64,000 nucleotides of DNA from Nonomuraea polychroma (lineage in GTDB: Bacteria > Actinomycetota > Actinomycetes > Streptosporangiales > Streptosporangiaceae). Below are positions 34,799-43,951 of this stretch, piece by piece. The translations under genes were made by a program, and so were the position numbers. The stretch is from positions 8,645,501 through 8,709,500 of the forward strand of contig NZ_SAUN01000001.1 of NCBI RefSeq assembly GCF_004011505.1. The letters run 5' to 3'. Within the stretch, counting starts at the first letter, position 1; each line of letters begins with the position of its first letter. The notes below the pieces were generated by a model. The model was given only the letters and a program-made list of their open reading frames with translations, was not told the DNA's origin and did no database searches.

Positions 34799-35569
34799 TC
34801 ATGAACGACTGAACGCCGACGCGAGCTCCTCCAGCAGCGCCACCACCCCGTCCGGGCCGTCCACCACGATGTCGGCGCGCTCGGCCAGCTCGGTCACCTC
34901 CGCCGACCCGCTGCACACGGTCACGCCGGGCAGCCCGGAGACGCGTACGGCCTCGAACGCGGCCAGATCCCCCAGATCGTCACCTGCGAACAGGACGGAC
35001 CTCGCGGCCCGCTCGGCCAGGAACAGGCTCAGCGCGTGCCCCTTGTCCATGCCCGGCGGCCGCAGCTCCAGCACCATACGGCCGGGCTCGACCACCAGCT
35101 GGTGCTTGTCCGCCAGCCGTGCCAGCGGCTCACGCAGCGCGGCGAGCGCGCCTTCAGGGTCGGGACTGCGCCTGGTGTGCACCGCCACGGCCCGGCCCTT
35201 GTCCTCGATCCGCACGCCTTCCAGCTCGAGCTCGTCGAGCAGAAGTTGGAGCTCCGCCTCGGCCCGCGGCACGCCGGGCGGCGGAGGCGGCGCGGAGATC
35301 CGGCCGTTCTCCCAACGCTCGAAACCGTAGTGCCCGAGTATGACCAGGCCGGGCACGTCGGCCAGCGCCGGCCCCAGCTCCAGCGCCGTGGCCGGGGGGC
35401 GGCCCGTCACGATGGCGACCGCCAGGACGTGCCGGCCCAGCTCGGAGAGGACCGCGGGCGCCTTCGGGTGGATCACGGCGGTGGCGGGATCGGGCACGAT
35501 GGGCGACAGTGTCCCGTCGAAGTCGAGCCCGATCACGGCGCCTGCCGGATCCTTCAAGATCGCTTCCAT
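34799..35569 (-). CDS. otsB: Trehalose-6-phosphate phosphatase
   Basis: A 256-residue HAD phosphatase. Motif I LDFDGTLSPIV, motif II VTGRPP, the GHYGFERW segment, and the Mg2+ motif FAGDDLGDLAAFEAV define OtsB, which dephosphorylates trehalose-6-phosphate to trehalose, an osmoprotectant and spore reserve. Start uncertain: ATG 35569 is used; an in-frame GTG at 35587 adds six residues. It is separated from otsA by the secreted-protein gene. Confidence 0.93.
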   Translation of the reverse strand: MEAILKDPAGAVIGLDFDGTLSPIVPDPATAVIHPKAPAVLSELGRHVLAVAIVTGRPPATALELGPALADVPGLVILGHYGFERWENGRISAPPPPPGVPRAEAELQLLLDELELEGVRIEDKGRAVAVHTRRSPDPEGALAALREPLARLADKHQLVVEPGRMVLELRPPGMDKGHALSLFLAERAARSVLFAGDDLGDLAAFEAVRVSGLPGVTVCSGSAEVTELAERADIVVDGPDGVVALLEELASAFSRS

Positions 35570-35608
35570 TGCAGGGATGTTCCTCACGCGGCCCCCGTAC
35601 CCAGCCGG

Positions 35609-35908
35609 TCAGGGGCGCATGCCAAGCCTTCTTGCCGCGCGGTCACGCTGGCGGGTTGAGCGCAGCCTGCGGAGCCGCTTGACCAGCATGGGGTCCTGCT
35701 CGAGCGCCTCCGGCCGGTCGATCAACTCGCCGAGCAGCTGGTAGTAACGAGTGGCGGAGAACCCGAAGGTCTCCTTGATGGCCTGCTCCTTCGCGCCCGC
35801 GTGACGCCACCATTGGCGTTCGAAGGCGAGGAGCTCGAGATCGCGTTCTGTCAGGGGTTGGTGGGACGTTTCCTGGGCAGCATTGTCACCGCTGAGCGGT
35901 GCTCCCAT
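35609..35908 (-). CDS. DUF3263 small DNA-binding-like protein
   Basis: A 99-residue protein with the DUF3263 core LLAFERQWWRHAGAKEQAI and FGFSATRYYQLLGELID, which looks like a helix-turn-helix, ending in a basic tail RRLRSTRQRDRAARRLG. Conserved in actinobacteria; role unknown, perhaps a regulator. GAGGAGG lies five bases before ATG 35908. It precedes otsB by 40 bases and may share its transcript. Confidence 0.85.
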   Translation of the reverse strand: MGAPLSGDNAAQETSHQPLTERDLELLAFERQWWRHAGAKEQAIKETFGFSATRYYQLLGELIDRPEALEQDPMLVKRLRRLRSTRQRDRAARRLGMRP

Positions 35909-36025
35909 GGTGTCCTCCTCGAAGGGGGCGTGCGACGATCTCGTCACACGCTCGCGGCCCGTGCCAATCGTAATGTGCCGGGTGCTGCTGTTCACGGAGG
36001 ATTGGGAGACGTACAGTCACGAAAT

Positions 36026-36838
36026 GTGACCTCAGTAATCACCCTCCTCACCGACTATGGGCTCGAAGACGGGTATGTGGCGGCATGTCACGGCGTGATT
36101 GCCGGGATCGCCCCGCAGGCGCGGGTGATCGACGTGTGTCACCTGATCCCGTCAGGGGACGTACGGCGCGGCGCGGCCGTTCTCGCTCAGACCATCCCGT
36201 ACCTGCCGGCCGGCGTCCACATCGGCGCCGTCGATCCCGGCGCGGGCGGCGCCAGGCGCGCGGTTGCGGTCGAGGCCGGCGACCGGGTGTTCATCGGCCC
36301 GGACAACGGGCTGCTGTCGTGGGCCGTGCACGCCAGCGGCGGCGCGCGGGCCGCGTACGAGCTGAGCAATGAGGAGCACTTCCTGCGGCCGGTCTCGCCG
36401 ACCTTCCACGGGCGGGACGTGTTCGCGCCGGTCGCGGCGCGGCTGTGCGTAAGCGGCGGGCTGCGGCTCGCGGACCTGGGGCCCGAGGTGCCGGTCGACC
36501 GGCTCGTCATCCTGCCTGAGCCGACGTCGCTGCTGCGCGAGGGGTCGGTCGAGGGCGAGGTGGTCTCGGTCGACCGCTACGGCAACACCCAGCTGTCGAT
36601 CGCGGCAGGGGACCTGCAGGCCCTCGGGATCCAGGTGGGCGACACGCTCGGGGTGTGGCTGGGGCGGCGGCAGATGGCGCTGCCGTATCGGGAGACGTAC
36701 GCGGCGGTGCCGCCCGGAGAGCTGGTGGCGTTCGCGGACTCGGCCGGGCTGATCGCGATCGCGGTCAATTCCGGCGACGCGGCGCAGCGCCTGGGGCTCC
36801 CACCGGGTGCGCATGTCCGACTTTCGCCCACTCGGTAG
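36026..36838 (+). CDS. S-adenosyl-L-methionine hydrolase, adenosine-forming (DUF62)
   Basis: A 270-residue protein of the SAM hydroxide adenosyltransferase family. LLTDYGLEDGYVAACHGVI, HIGAVDPGAG, FIGPDNGLL and FHGRDVFAPVAARL are the conserved N-domain motifs around the adenosine site; the C-terminal beta-barrel holds VVSVDRYGN. It splits SAM into adenosine and methionine. TACAGT ends eight bases before the GTG, so the mRNA is probably leaderless. Divergent from the DUF3263 gene. Its role may be SAM homeostasis. Confidence 0.92.
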   Translation: MTSVITLLTDYGLEDGYVAACHGVIAGIAPQARVIDVCHLIPSGDVRRGAAVLAQTIPYLPAGVHIGAVDPGAGGARRAVAVEAGDRVFIGPDNGLLSWAVHASGGARAAYELSNEEHFLRPVSPTFHGRDVFAPVAARLCVSGGLRLADLGPEVPVDRLVILPEPTSLLREGSVEGEVVSVDRYGNTQLSIAAGDLQALGIQVGDTLGVWLGRRQMALPYRETYAAVPPGELVAFADSAGLIAIAVNSGDAAQRLGLPPGAHVRLSPTR

Positions 36839-37066
36839 GACGAAAGCGGCAGATCGGAATTACTCCGCGTATCGGTCTGTTTACTGAAGCGTCGCATGCG
36901 ATGGGCGGTCGCGTGTCAGAATACCCTTCGGCGTCCCCCTCTTCCCGCTCGAGGTTGACGTGTACTACCTGCCCGTTGTGCCGCCCTCCCCGATGCCCGC
37001 TCTCCCTCTCATGCCACTTAGCCCACCCGTGCCTGCGTTGCGCGATGCCGCTCGGGCATTGACCCG

Positions 37067-38194
37067 ATGAGCAGGCTCATCGTCCCCGTCCTGCTCGCCG
37101 CGCTCGTGGTCGGGATCGCCGCGCCGAGCGCCTCCGACGACATGGGCGAGGCCGCGCGGGCCGGGCAATGGCAGTTGGACACACTGCGCCTGCCCGAGGC
37201 GTGGCGGGCGAGCAAGGGCGCGGGCGTGCTGGTCGCCGTGCTCGACACCGGCGTCAACGACCGGCACCCCGATCTGGAGGGCGCGGTGACCCAGGGACCC
37301 GACCTGACCGGCGCGAGCCGGAGCGCGGGACTCTGGGGACGGCACGGGACCGCCATGGCCAGCCTGATCGCCGGTCGCGGGCACGGCGACCGGGAGGGCG
37401 TCATCGGTGTGGCGCCCGAGGCCAAGGTGCTGTCCATCAGGGTCACCCTGGAGAACGGCGACCCGCTGCGCCGCAAACGATCCCCCGTCGGGCGCCACGC
37501 GCTGGCCAAGGGCATCCGGTACGCGGCCGACCACGGCGCCGACGTCATCAGCATGTCGCTGGGCGGCGGGAGCGGCGCGTGGGAGGGGTCGGCGGACGAG
37601 GAGGAGGCCATCAGGTACGCGATCGGCAAGGGCGCGGTGCTGGTGGCCTCATCGGGCAACGACGGCGACACGGCCAACAGGAAGAACTTCCCGGCCGCCT
37701 ATCCCGGGGTGATCGCCGTGGGGGCCGTGGACCGGCGTCTCAAGGTGGCCGGCTTCTCCAACCGGCAGGACTACCTGTCCGTCGTCGCGCCGGGCACGCA
37801 GATCGTCACGGCTGACGGCGGCGACTCGTACGTGGTCGGCGACGGCACAAGCTCGGCGGCGGCCATGGTGGCGGGCATCGCGGCCCTGATCAAATCCGCC
37901 TATCCCGACATGTCACCCCACCACGTACGCACGGCCATCGAACTCGGCGTCCTTCGGCGGCCGACGGCCGGCTACAGCCGCGCCTACGGGAACGGGGTGG
38001 CCAACGCGCTGCTGGCCCTGCGCGCCGCCGACCAGCTGTCCACGCCCGCGCGCCCGCCCGCCCCGTCCGTCGCCGCCGCCACTGCCGGACCCTCCTCCAG
38101 GACGGCGGTGGTGGCGAGCATGCTGGGACTGGTGGCGGCGATGGCGGTCTGGGTGCTGGCGACGCATCGAGCGAGCAGAAGGGATTCAACCTAG
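37067..38194 (+). CDS. Membrane-anchored subtilisin-family (S8) serine protease, mycosin-like
   Basis: A 375-residue protease. A signal peptide (residues 1-22) leads to the catalytic domain with Asp60 (VLDTGV), His93 (GRHGTAMA), oxyanion Asn198 (SSGND) and Ser262 (GDGTSSAA), then a Pro/Ala linker and a C-terminal transmembrane helix (about 342-362) with a basic tail. This is the type VII secretion mycosin layout, but no ESX genes are nearby. The 228 bases upstream (36839-37066) contain no gene or clear promoter. Confidence 0.93.
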   Translation: MSRLIVPVLLAALVVGIAAPSASDDMGEAARAGQWQLDTLRLPEAWRASKGAGVLVAVLDTGVNDRHPDLEGAVTQGPDLTGASRSAGLWGRHGTAMASLIAGRGHGDREGVIGVAPEAKVLSIRVTLENGDPLRRKRSPVGRHALAKGIRYAADHGADVISMSLGGGSGAWEGSADEEEAIRYAIGKGAVLVASSGNDGDTANRKNFPAAYPGVIAVGAVDRRLKVAGFSNRQDYLSVVAPGTQIVTADGGDSYVVGDGTSSAAAMVAGIAALIKSAYPDMSPHHVRTAIELGVLRRPTAGYSRAYGNGVANALLALRAADQLSTPARPPAPSVAAATAGPSSRTAVVASMLGLVAAMAVWVLATHRASRRDST

Positions 38195-38219
38195 CAAGCG
38201 CTTGTGTGATACTCCGGCT

Positions 38220-38624
38220 ATGACGCATGCGATCGAGGGCTGGTTCGCCGTCGACGCCGACGGGGTCTTCCTGCTCGGCACCCGGTGCGCGGCCTGCGGC
38301 ACCGTCTGTTTCCCACCGCGCCGCGGCTTCTGTCCCAATCCACGGTGCGAGGGCGAGGACCTGAAGCTGACCAGGCTGCCGCGGCGCGGGCGCGTCTGGT
38401 CGTACACGAACGCCTGTTATCCGCCGCCGGCGCCGTTCGTGGCGGCGCAGCCGTACGAGCCGGTGACGCTGGCCGCGGTGGAGCTCGACGGAGCGGGCAT
38501 CGTGGTCCTCGGGCAGGTCGCCGGCCTCACCGTGGATCAGCTCGACGTCGGGATGGAGCTGGAGCTGACCAGCGGACCGCTGGCCGACGGGCCACTGGTG
38601 TGGATGTGGAGGCGGGCGTCGTGA
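38220..38624 (+). CDS. DUF35 OB-fold protein with zinc ribbon (ChsH2/acyl-CoA-associated)
   Basis: A 134-residue protein. The rubredoxin-like zinc ribbon uses Cys23/Cys26 (RCAACG) and Cys38/Cys43 (FCPNPRC), followed by an OB-fold that binds acyl-CoA. Such proteins act as obligate partners of thiolase-like enzymes. The stop overlaps the start of the thiolase gene in a GTGA, showing translational coupling and a stoichiometric complex. Confidence 0.88.
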   Translation: MTHAIEGWFAVDADGVFLLGTRCAACGTVCFPPRRGFCPNPRCEGEDLKLTRLPRRGRVWSYTNACYPPPAPFVAAQPYEPVTLAAVELDGAGIVVLGQVAGLTVDQLDVGMELELTSGPLADGPLVWMWRRAS

Positions 38625-39805
38625 ATGTGGCGGTGATGGGGGTGGGCATGCATCCCTGGGGCAAGTGGGGCCGGCCCTTCCTGGAGTACGGCGTCGCGGC
38701 CGCCCGCGCGGCCCTGCGCGACGCGGACATCGCATGGACGGACGTGCAGTACGTCGTCGGGGCGGACACCATCAGGAACGGCTACCCGGGTTTCGTCGCC
38801 GGCGCCAGCTACGCCCAGGCCCTCGGCTGGACGGGGGCCAGGATCGCCTCGTGCTACGCGGCGTGCGCGTCCGGCGCCCAGGCCCTGGACATCGCCCGTA
38901 CCCGCATCCTGGCCGGACTGTGCGACGTGGCGCTCGTCGTGGGGGCGGACTCGACCCCGAAGGGCTTCTTCAAACCCGTCGGCGGAGATCGTCCCGACGA
39001 CCCCGACTGGCTCAGGTTCCGCCTCCTGGGCGCTGCCAACCCCGCCTACTTCGGGCTCTACGCGCGTCGGCGCATGGCCCTGTACGGCTCCACGCCCGAC
39101 GACTTCGCCGCCGTCAAGGTCAAGAACGCCCGCGCCGGGTCGCTCAACCCCATGGCCCGCTACCGCAAGCCCGTCACCGCCGAGGAGGTGCTGGCCTCCC
39201 CCATGGTCGCCGACCCGCTGCGCCTCATGGACATCTGCGCCACCTCGGACGGGGGTGCGGCGGTGGTGCTGGCCTCGGAGTCGTACGCCCGCCGCCGCGG
39301 CGCCCGGGACCTCGTCTTCCTGTCCGCCGTCTCCACCGTCACGCCCACTTTCCCCAACACGGTCCTGGAGCTGCCGAACTTCGCCACCGACTCCAGCGCC
39401 GCCGTACCGGCGCCTGAGAGGCCGTTCAGGGCGGCGATCGCGTACGCGGCGTACGAAGAGGCCGGGGTGGGGCCGAAGGACCTGTCACTGGCCGAGGTGT
39501 ACGACCTGTCGACGGCGCTGGAACTGGACTGGATGGAGGACATCGGGCTGTGCCCGCCCGGGGAGGCCGACAAACTGCTCCGCTCGGGCGAGACGGGGCT
39601 GGGGGGCCGCGTCCCGATCAACCCGTCGGGCGGCCTGGCCTCCTTCGGCGAGGCGATCCCCGCCCAGGCCATCGCCCAGCTCTGCGAACTGACGACCCAG
39701 CTACGGGGCCGCGCAGGCCCTCGCCAGGTCCCTTCCCCCCGCACCGCCTTGGCCGCCAACCAGGGCCTCTTCGGCCACGGCTCCGCCCTCATCACCACCC
39801 GCTGA
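38621..39805 (+). CDS. Thiolase-fold lipid-transfer/aldolase-like protein (SCP-x/Ltp2 type)
   Basis: A 394-residue thiolase-fold protein. The position of the nucleophile is Cys82 (YAACASGAQAL), the NPSGG motif is present near residue 330, and the last active-site segment reads GHGSALI, without the second cysteine of degradative thiolases. With a DUF35 partner it resembles Ltp2-type retro-aldolases of steroid side-chain breakdown or acyl-transfer enzymes. Start GTG 38621 overlaps the DUF35 stop by four bases. No other steroid-catabolism genes are visible, so the substrate is open. Confidence 0.87.
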   Translation: MNVAVMGVGMHPWGKWGRPFLEYGVAAARAALRDADIAWTDVQYVVGADTIRNGYPGFVAGASYAQALGWTGARIASCYAACASGAQALDIARTRILAGLCDVALVVGADSTPKGFFKPVGGDRPDDPDWLRFRLLGAANPAYFGLYARRRMALYGSTPDDFAAVKVKNARAGSLNPMARYRKPVTAEEVLASPMVADPLRLMDICATSDGGAAVVLASESYARRRGARDLVFLSAVSTVTPTFPNTVLELPNFATDSSAAVPAPERPFRAAIAYAAYEEAGVGPKDLSLAEVYDLSTALELDWMEDIGLCPPGEADKLLRSGETGLGGRVPINPSGGLASFGEAIPAQAIAQLCELTTQLRGRAGPRQVPSPRTALAANQGLFGHGSALITTR

Positions 39806-39840
39806 CCGGGACACCGGGTGGTGATGAGGGGTGGGAAGGG

Positions 39841-39879
39841 CGAAGGCCCTCCGAACGGGCGGCTTTCGGAGGGCCTTCG
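39841..39879. terminator. Bidirectional terminator between thiolase and opp genes
   Basis: CGAAGGCCCTCCGAA (39841-39855) and TTCGGAGGGCCTTCG (39865-39879) form a perfect 15-bp stem with a 9-base loop, serving both convergent units. Confidence 0.85.
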
Positions 39880-39893
39880 TGCAAACGGGGCAG

Positions 39894-40907
39894 TCAGTTG
39901 ATGTGGACCACGTCGTGCGTCTCGGCGAAGTGGCAGGCACTCTCGTGCCCGGTCCCCGGCCGAATCTGCAACAACGGCTCCTCCTCCGCACAAATCTCCT
40001 GCGCCTTCCAGCACCGCGTCCGGAACCGGCACCCCGACGGCGGGTTGGCCGGAGACGGCGGGTCGCCCTGGAGGATGATCCGCTCACGCTGCTCCCGCCC
40101 CTCGGGGTCGGGAACGGGCACGGCGGACAGCAGCGCCTGCGTGTACGGATGCGCCGGCTTGTCGTAGATCTCGGCGTCCTTCCCGAGCTCCACGAACTTA
40201 CCCAGATACATCACCCCGACCCGGTCGGAGATGTGCCGCACCACCGACAGGTCATGCGCGATGAAGATGTACGCCAGGCTGAACTCGTTCTGGAGCCGCT
40301 CCAGCAGGTTGATCACCTGGGCCTGGATCGACACGTCCAGCGCGGACACCGGCTCGTCGCACACGATGATCTCAGGCTGCAGCGCCAGCCCTCGGGCGAT
40401 GCCGATGCGCTGCCGCTGACCACCGGAGAACTGGTGCGGATACCGGTTGATGTGATCGGGATTGAGCCCGACCACGTCCAGCAGTTCCTGCACCTTCTTG
40501 CGGCGATCGCCCTTCGGCGCCACCTCGGTGTGGATCTCGTACGGCTCCCCGATGATGTCGCCCACGGTCATGCGCGGGTTCAGCGAGGTGTACGGGTCCT
40601 GCATCACCATCTGGATGTTGCGGCGCATGCGCTTGAGCTCGGCGCCCCTGGCCCGGCCGATGTCCCTGCCGTTGATCATCACCGAGCCCGAGGTCGGCCG
40701 CTCCAGCGCCATCAGCACCTTGGCCAGCGTGGACTTGCCGCAGCCCGACTCGCCCACGATGCCCAGCGTCTCGCCCCTGTGCAGGTCGAAGGAGACTCCG
40801 TCGACGGCCTTGATGGCGCCGATCTGCCGCTTGAAGAGGATGCCCTGGGTCAGCGGGAAGTGCTTCACCAGGTCGCGTACCTCGAGGATGCGGTCACCGT
40901 TCGCCAT
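39894..40907 (-). CDS. Oligopeptide/dipeptide ABC transporter ATPase (OppF-type)
   Basis: A 337-residue ABC ATPase with Walker A VGESGCGKST (51-60), signature FSGGQRQRIGIARGL, Walker B IIVCDEPVSALD and the C-terminal oligopeptide/HPY zinc-like segment (CRFRTRCWKAQEICAEE). Last gene of a five-gene importer read leftwards. ATG 40907 follows GGAGGGAGG and overlaps the end of the D component by 14 bases. Confidence 0.95.
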   Translation of the reverse strand: MANGDRILEVRDLVKHFPLTQGILFKRQIGAIKAVDGVSFDLHRGETLGIVGESGCGKSTLAKVLMALERPTSGSVMINGRDIGRARGAELKRMRRNIQMVMQDPYTSLNPRMTVGDIIGEPYEIHTEVAPKGDRRKKVQELLDVVGLNPDHINRYPHQFSGGQRQRIGIARGLALQPEIIVCDEPVSALDVSIQAQVINLLERLQNEFSLAYIFIAHDLSVVRHISDRVGVMYLGKFVELGKDAEIYDKPAHPYTQALLSAVPVPDPEGREQRERIILQGDPPSPANPPSGCRFRTRCWKAQEICAEEEPLLQIRPGTGHESACHFAETHDVVHIN

Positions 40908-41934
40908 CAAGGACCTCCCTCCAGTAGTGGCAGGCGCTGCCGCGCGAGCCGCTGATCTGATAGAGCGGGGGGCTGTCGGTCACGCAGTTGTCCTGCCGGT
41001 AGGGGCACCGGGGGTGGAACGCGCAGCCGGTGGGCAGTTCGAGCAGGTTGGGCGGCAGCCCCTTGATGGCGTACAGGTCCTGGCCCTTGAGGTCGACCCG
41101 GGGGATCGACTCCAGCAGGCCCTTCGTGTACGGATGCGCGGGAGCGCGGTAGATGTCGTGGACGGGGGCCTTCTCCACGATGCGCCCCGCGTACATGACG
41201 GCGATCTTGTCGGCCACGTCCGCGACCACGCCCAGGTCGTGCGTGATCAGGATGAGGCCCATCTGGCTCTCACGCTGCAGCTCGGCCAGCAGCTCCATGA
41301 TCTGCGCCTGGACGGTCACGTCGAGCGCCGTGGTCGGCTCGTCGGCGATCAGCACCTCGGGGTCCAGCGCGATCGACATCGCGATCATGATGCGCTGCCG
41401 CATGCCGCCGGAGAACTGGTGCGGATAGTCGTTGACGCGCTGCCTGGCGGCCGGGATGCGGACGCGGTCCATCAGCTCGACGGCCTTCTTCATGGCGTCG
41501 CTCTTGGACATGCCGCGGTGAACCCGGAACATCTCGCTGATCTGCCAGCCCACGGTGAACACCGGGTTGAGCGCCGAGAGCGCGTCCTGGAAGACCATCG
41601 CGATGCGCTGGCCGCGTACCTGCGTGCGGGCCTCTTCCGACAACTTCAGCAGGTCGGTGCCCCTGAAGCGGATCTCCCCCATGGGGATGTGGGCAGGCGG
41701 CATGTCCAGGATGCCCATGATCGCCTGAGCGGTCACGGACTTGCCCGAACCCGACTCGCCCAGCACCGCGAGCGTCTCGCCGGGGTTCACCGTGTAGCTC
41801 ACGCCGTTCACGGCCCGCACGAGGCCCGCACGGGTGCGGAACTCCACGTGCAGGTTGTCGACGGCGAGCAACGGCTGGTCGCCCGACACTCGCTCGGCGG
41901 GCAAAGGTGACACGGCCGGTGACGTTCTTTTCAC
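40894..41934 (-). CDS. Oligopeptide/dipeptide ABC transporter ATPase (OppD-type)
   Basis: A 346-residue ABC ATPase: Walker A LGESGSGKS (58-66), signature FSGGMRQRIMIAMSI, Walker B VLIADEPTTALD, and a C-terminal four-cysteine-type segment (CAFHPRCPYRQDNC). Pairs with the OppF-type subunit to power peptide import. It starts 12 bases after the C permease stop. Confidence 0.95.
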   Translation of the reverse strand: MKRTSPAVSPLPAERVSGDQPLLAVDNLHVEFRTRAGLVRAVNGVSYTVNPGETLAVLGESGSGKSVTAQAIMGILDMPPAHIPMGEIRFRGTDLLKLSEEARTQVRGQRIAMVFQDALSALNPVFTVGWQISEMFRVHRGMSKSDAMKKAVELMDRVRIPAARQRVNDYPHQFSGGMRQRIMIAMSIALDPEVLIADEPTTALDVTVQAQIMELLAELQRESQMGLILITHDLGVVADVADKIAVMYAGRIVEKAPVHDIYRAPAHPYTKGLLESIPRVDLKGQDLYAIKGLPPNLLELPTGCAFHPRCPYRQDNCVTDSPPLYQISGSRGSACHYWREVLDGER

Positions 41935-41946
41935 TGATCCCCCCTT

Positions 41947-42888
41947 CTACCTGAGCTTCGGGTCGAGCGCGTCGCGTACGGCGTCGCCCAGCATGATGAA
42001 CGCGAGCACGGTGATGCTCAGGAACACGGCGGGGAAGATCAGCGGCAGCGGCGCCTCCAGGAACCTGCGCTGCGCGTCCGCGATCATCAGACCCCACGAG
42101 ATCTCCGGCGGCTGCACGCCCACACCCAGGTAGGACAGCGCGGCCTCGGCCGCGATGAACCCGCCGAGGTTGATCGTCGCGACGACGATCACCGGGGCGA
42201 GCGCGTTGGGCAGCAGGTGCCTGAACATGATCCGCATGGGACCCGCGCCCAGTGCTCTGGCCGCCACCACGAAGTCCTGCGATTTGGCGGTGATGACCGC
42301 CGCCCGCATGATTCGGAACGTCATCGGCCAGCCCAGGATGGTGAGCGAGATGACCACCAGCCAGATGCCCAGCCCGCTGCCGCGGAAGGTCGAGCCGATG
42401 AGCAGCGCGCCCAGGATGCTGGGGATCGCGAAGAAGATCTCGGTGATGCGCGAGGCGACGGTGTCGGTGGCGCCGCCGAAGAAGCCGGCGACGAGCCCCA
42501 GCAGCCCGCCGATGAGGGCGGCGAAGATCGAGGTGCTGATGCCGATCTTCAGGGAGTTCGCCGCGCCGTAGATCGTGCGGGCATACATGTCGCAGCCCAG
42601 GTTGTCGCGGCCGAACGGGTGTCCGGCGCTGGGCAGCTGCCGCGCGGTGGACAGCTCGCAGGTCCTGGGGTTGAACGGGTCGACCGAGCTGAACAACGAC
42701 GGCCAGATCGCCATCAGCACCAGCACGGCGATGATGATGCACGAGATGATGAAGATGGGCCTGCGCCGCAGGTCATACCAGGCGTCGGACCAGAGGCTCG
42801 CCGGTTTGCTCGCCTTGGTCTCCGCCGACGGGGGAGCCGGGCTCTCTTCGGGCGCGATGGCAGGCCCGCCCGGCAGAATGTTACTCAT
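41947..42888 (-). CDS. Oligopeptide/dipeptide ABC transporter permease (OppC-type)
   Basis: A 313-residue membrane protein with an N-terminal cytosolic tail, one helix (IIAVLVLMAIW region), and the BPD_transp_1 domain with five helices and the EAA loop (VAARALGAGPMRIMFRHLLPN). It overlaps the B permease gene by eight bases, so their synthesis is coupled. Confidence 0.94.
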   Translation of the reverse strand: MSNILPGGPAIAPEESPAPPSAETKASKPASLWSDAWYDLRRRPIFIISCIIIAVLVLMAIWPSLFSSVDPFNPRTCELSTARQLPSAGHPFGRDNLGCDMYARTIYGAANSLKIGISTSIFAALIGGLLGLVAGFFGGATDTVASRITEIFFAIPSILGALLIGSTFRGSGLGIWLVVISLTILGWPMTFRIMRAAVITAKSQDFVVAARALGAGPMRIMFRHLLPNALAPVIVVATINLGGFIAAEAALSYLGVGVQPPEISWGLMIADAQRRFLEAPLPLIFPAVFLSITVLAFIMLGDAVRDALDPKLR

Positions 42889-43825
42889 AGCGGATCCTCG
42901 GGTCGAGCACTGCGTACATCACGTCCACGGCCAGGTTGGCCAGGATGTAGATCAGCACGAGGACGGTCACGATGCCGACGACCATCGGCTGCTCTCGGAG
43001 ATACACCGAGTCGAAGAGCTGGAGGCCGACGCCGGGCAGGTTGAAGATTCTCTCGGTGATGACCGCCCCGCCCATGAGGTTGCCGAGGTCGGCGCCCAGG
43101 AACGTGATGAGCGGGATCAGCGCGTTGCGCAGCGCGTGCCTGCCGACGACGCGCCGTCGCGACAGGCCCTTGGCGGTGGCCGTTCTGATGAAATCGGACC
43201 GCAGCGTCTCGGCCAGGCTGGTCCTGGTGAGGCGGGTGAGATAGGCGATCGACACTCCGGCGAGCACGAAGCCCGGCAGCAGATAGCTGCGCAGGCCGTT
43301 GCTGATGCCCGCGATCGGGAAGATGTCGAGCCCGGTCCACAGCTTGAGCTTCACACCCAGGATGAACTGCAGGATGAAGCCGGACACCAGGGTCGGCACC
43401 GAGATCAGCAGCAGCGTCGAGGCCAGGATCATGGTGTCGATGGCCGTGCCGCGGCGCAGCGCCGCCCACAGGCCCAGACCGACGCCCACGAGCGCCTCGA
43501 TGATCAGTGCGGTGACCGCCAGGTTGATCGTGACCTGGAACTTTCCGGCCATGATCTGTGACACGGGCACGTCGGCAAAGGTGACGCCGAAGTCCGCCCG
43601 GAAAAGCACTCCGCTGATGTAGTGCCAGTACTGGAGCAACAGCGGATCGTTGAGGTGATACTGCTCGCGAAGGATCGCGACGAGGTTGGGGTCTGCCCGC
43701 TTCTCTCCGGCCAGCGCCGCGATGGGGTCACCAGGCAGCGCGAAGACGATGGAGAAGATCAGAAAGGTGGCACCCAACAACACGGGGATCGACTGGAGCA
43801 GACGTCGGATGATGTAACGGCCCAT
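42881..43825 (-). CDS. Oligopeptide/dipeptide ABC transporter permease (OppB-type)
   Basis: A 314-residue permease with the typical start MGRYIIRRLLQSIPVLLGAT, six helices and the EAA loop ending GRHALRNALIPLITFLG. Forms the channel with the C-type permease. It is separated from the binding-protein gene by 126 bases that hold a hairpin. Confidence 0.94.
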   Translation of the reverse strand: MGRYIIRRLLQSIPVLLGATFLIFSIVFALPGDPIAALAGEKRADPNLVAILREQYHLNDPLLLQYWHYISGVLFRADFGVTFADVPVSQIMAGKFQVTINLAVTALIIEALVGVGLGLWAALRRGTAIDTMILASTLLLISVPTLVSGFILQFILGVKLKLWTGLDIFPIAGISNGLRSYLLPGFVLAGVSIAYLTRLTRTSLAETLRSDFIRTATAKGLSRRRVVGRHALRNALIPLITFLGADLGNLMGGAVITERIFNLPGVGLQLFDSVYLREQPMVVGIVTVLVLIYILANLAVDVMYAVLDPRIRYE

Positions 43826-43910
43826 TTAAGCCTCCCGTACATGCGAAGAAGGCCACCCCTCGACCATATGGGTTTCCGGCCGAGGAGCCGCCTCCTCGCT
43901 TACCCCTAGA

Positions 43911-43939
43911 GGGACGGGCGCGTCGCCCGCGCCCGTCCC
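43911..43939 (-). terminator. Intra-operon hairpin between binding protein and permeases
   Basis: GGGACGGGCGCG (43911-43922) and CGCGCCCGTCCC (43928-43939) form a perfect 12-bp stem with a 5-base loop, just after the binding-protein stop. As a partial terminator or mRNA stabiliser it would leave more binding protein than permease. Confidence 0.7.
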
Positions 43940-43951
43940 AGGGAACGACCG

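Noticed and set aside
36839..37066. Small gene upstream of the S8 protease
   Set aside because: No frame with a ribosome-binding site and no recognisable peptide.
37067..38194. Type VII secretion locus
   Set aside because: The protease is mycosin-like but no eccB, eccC, eccD or esx genes are in the window.
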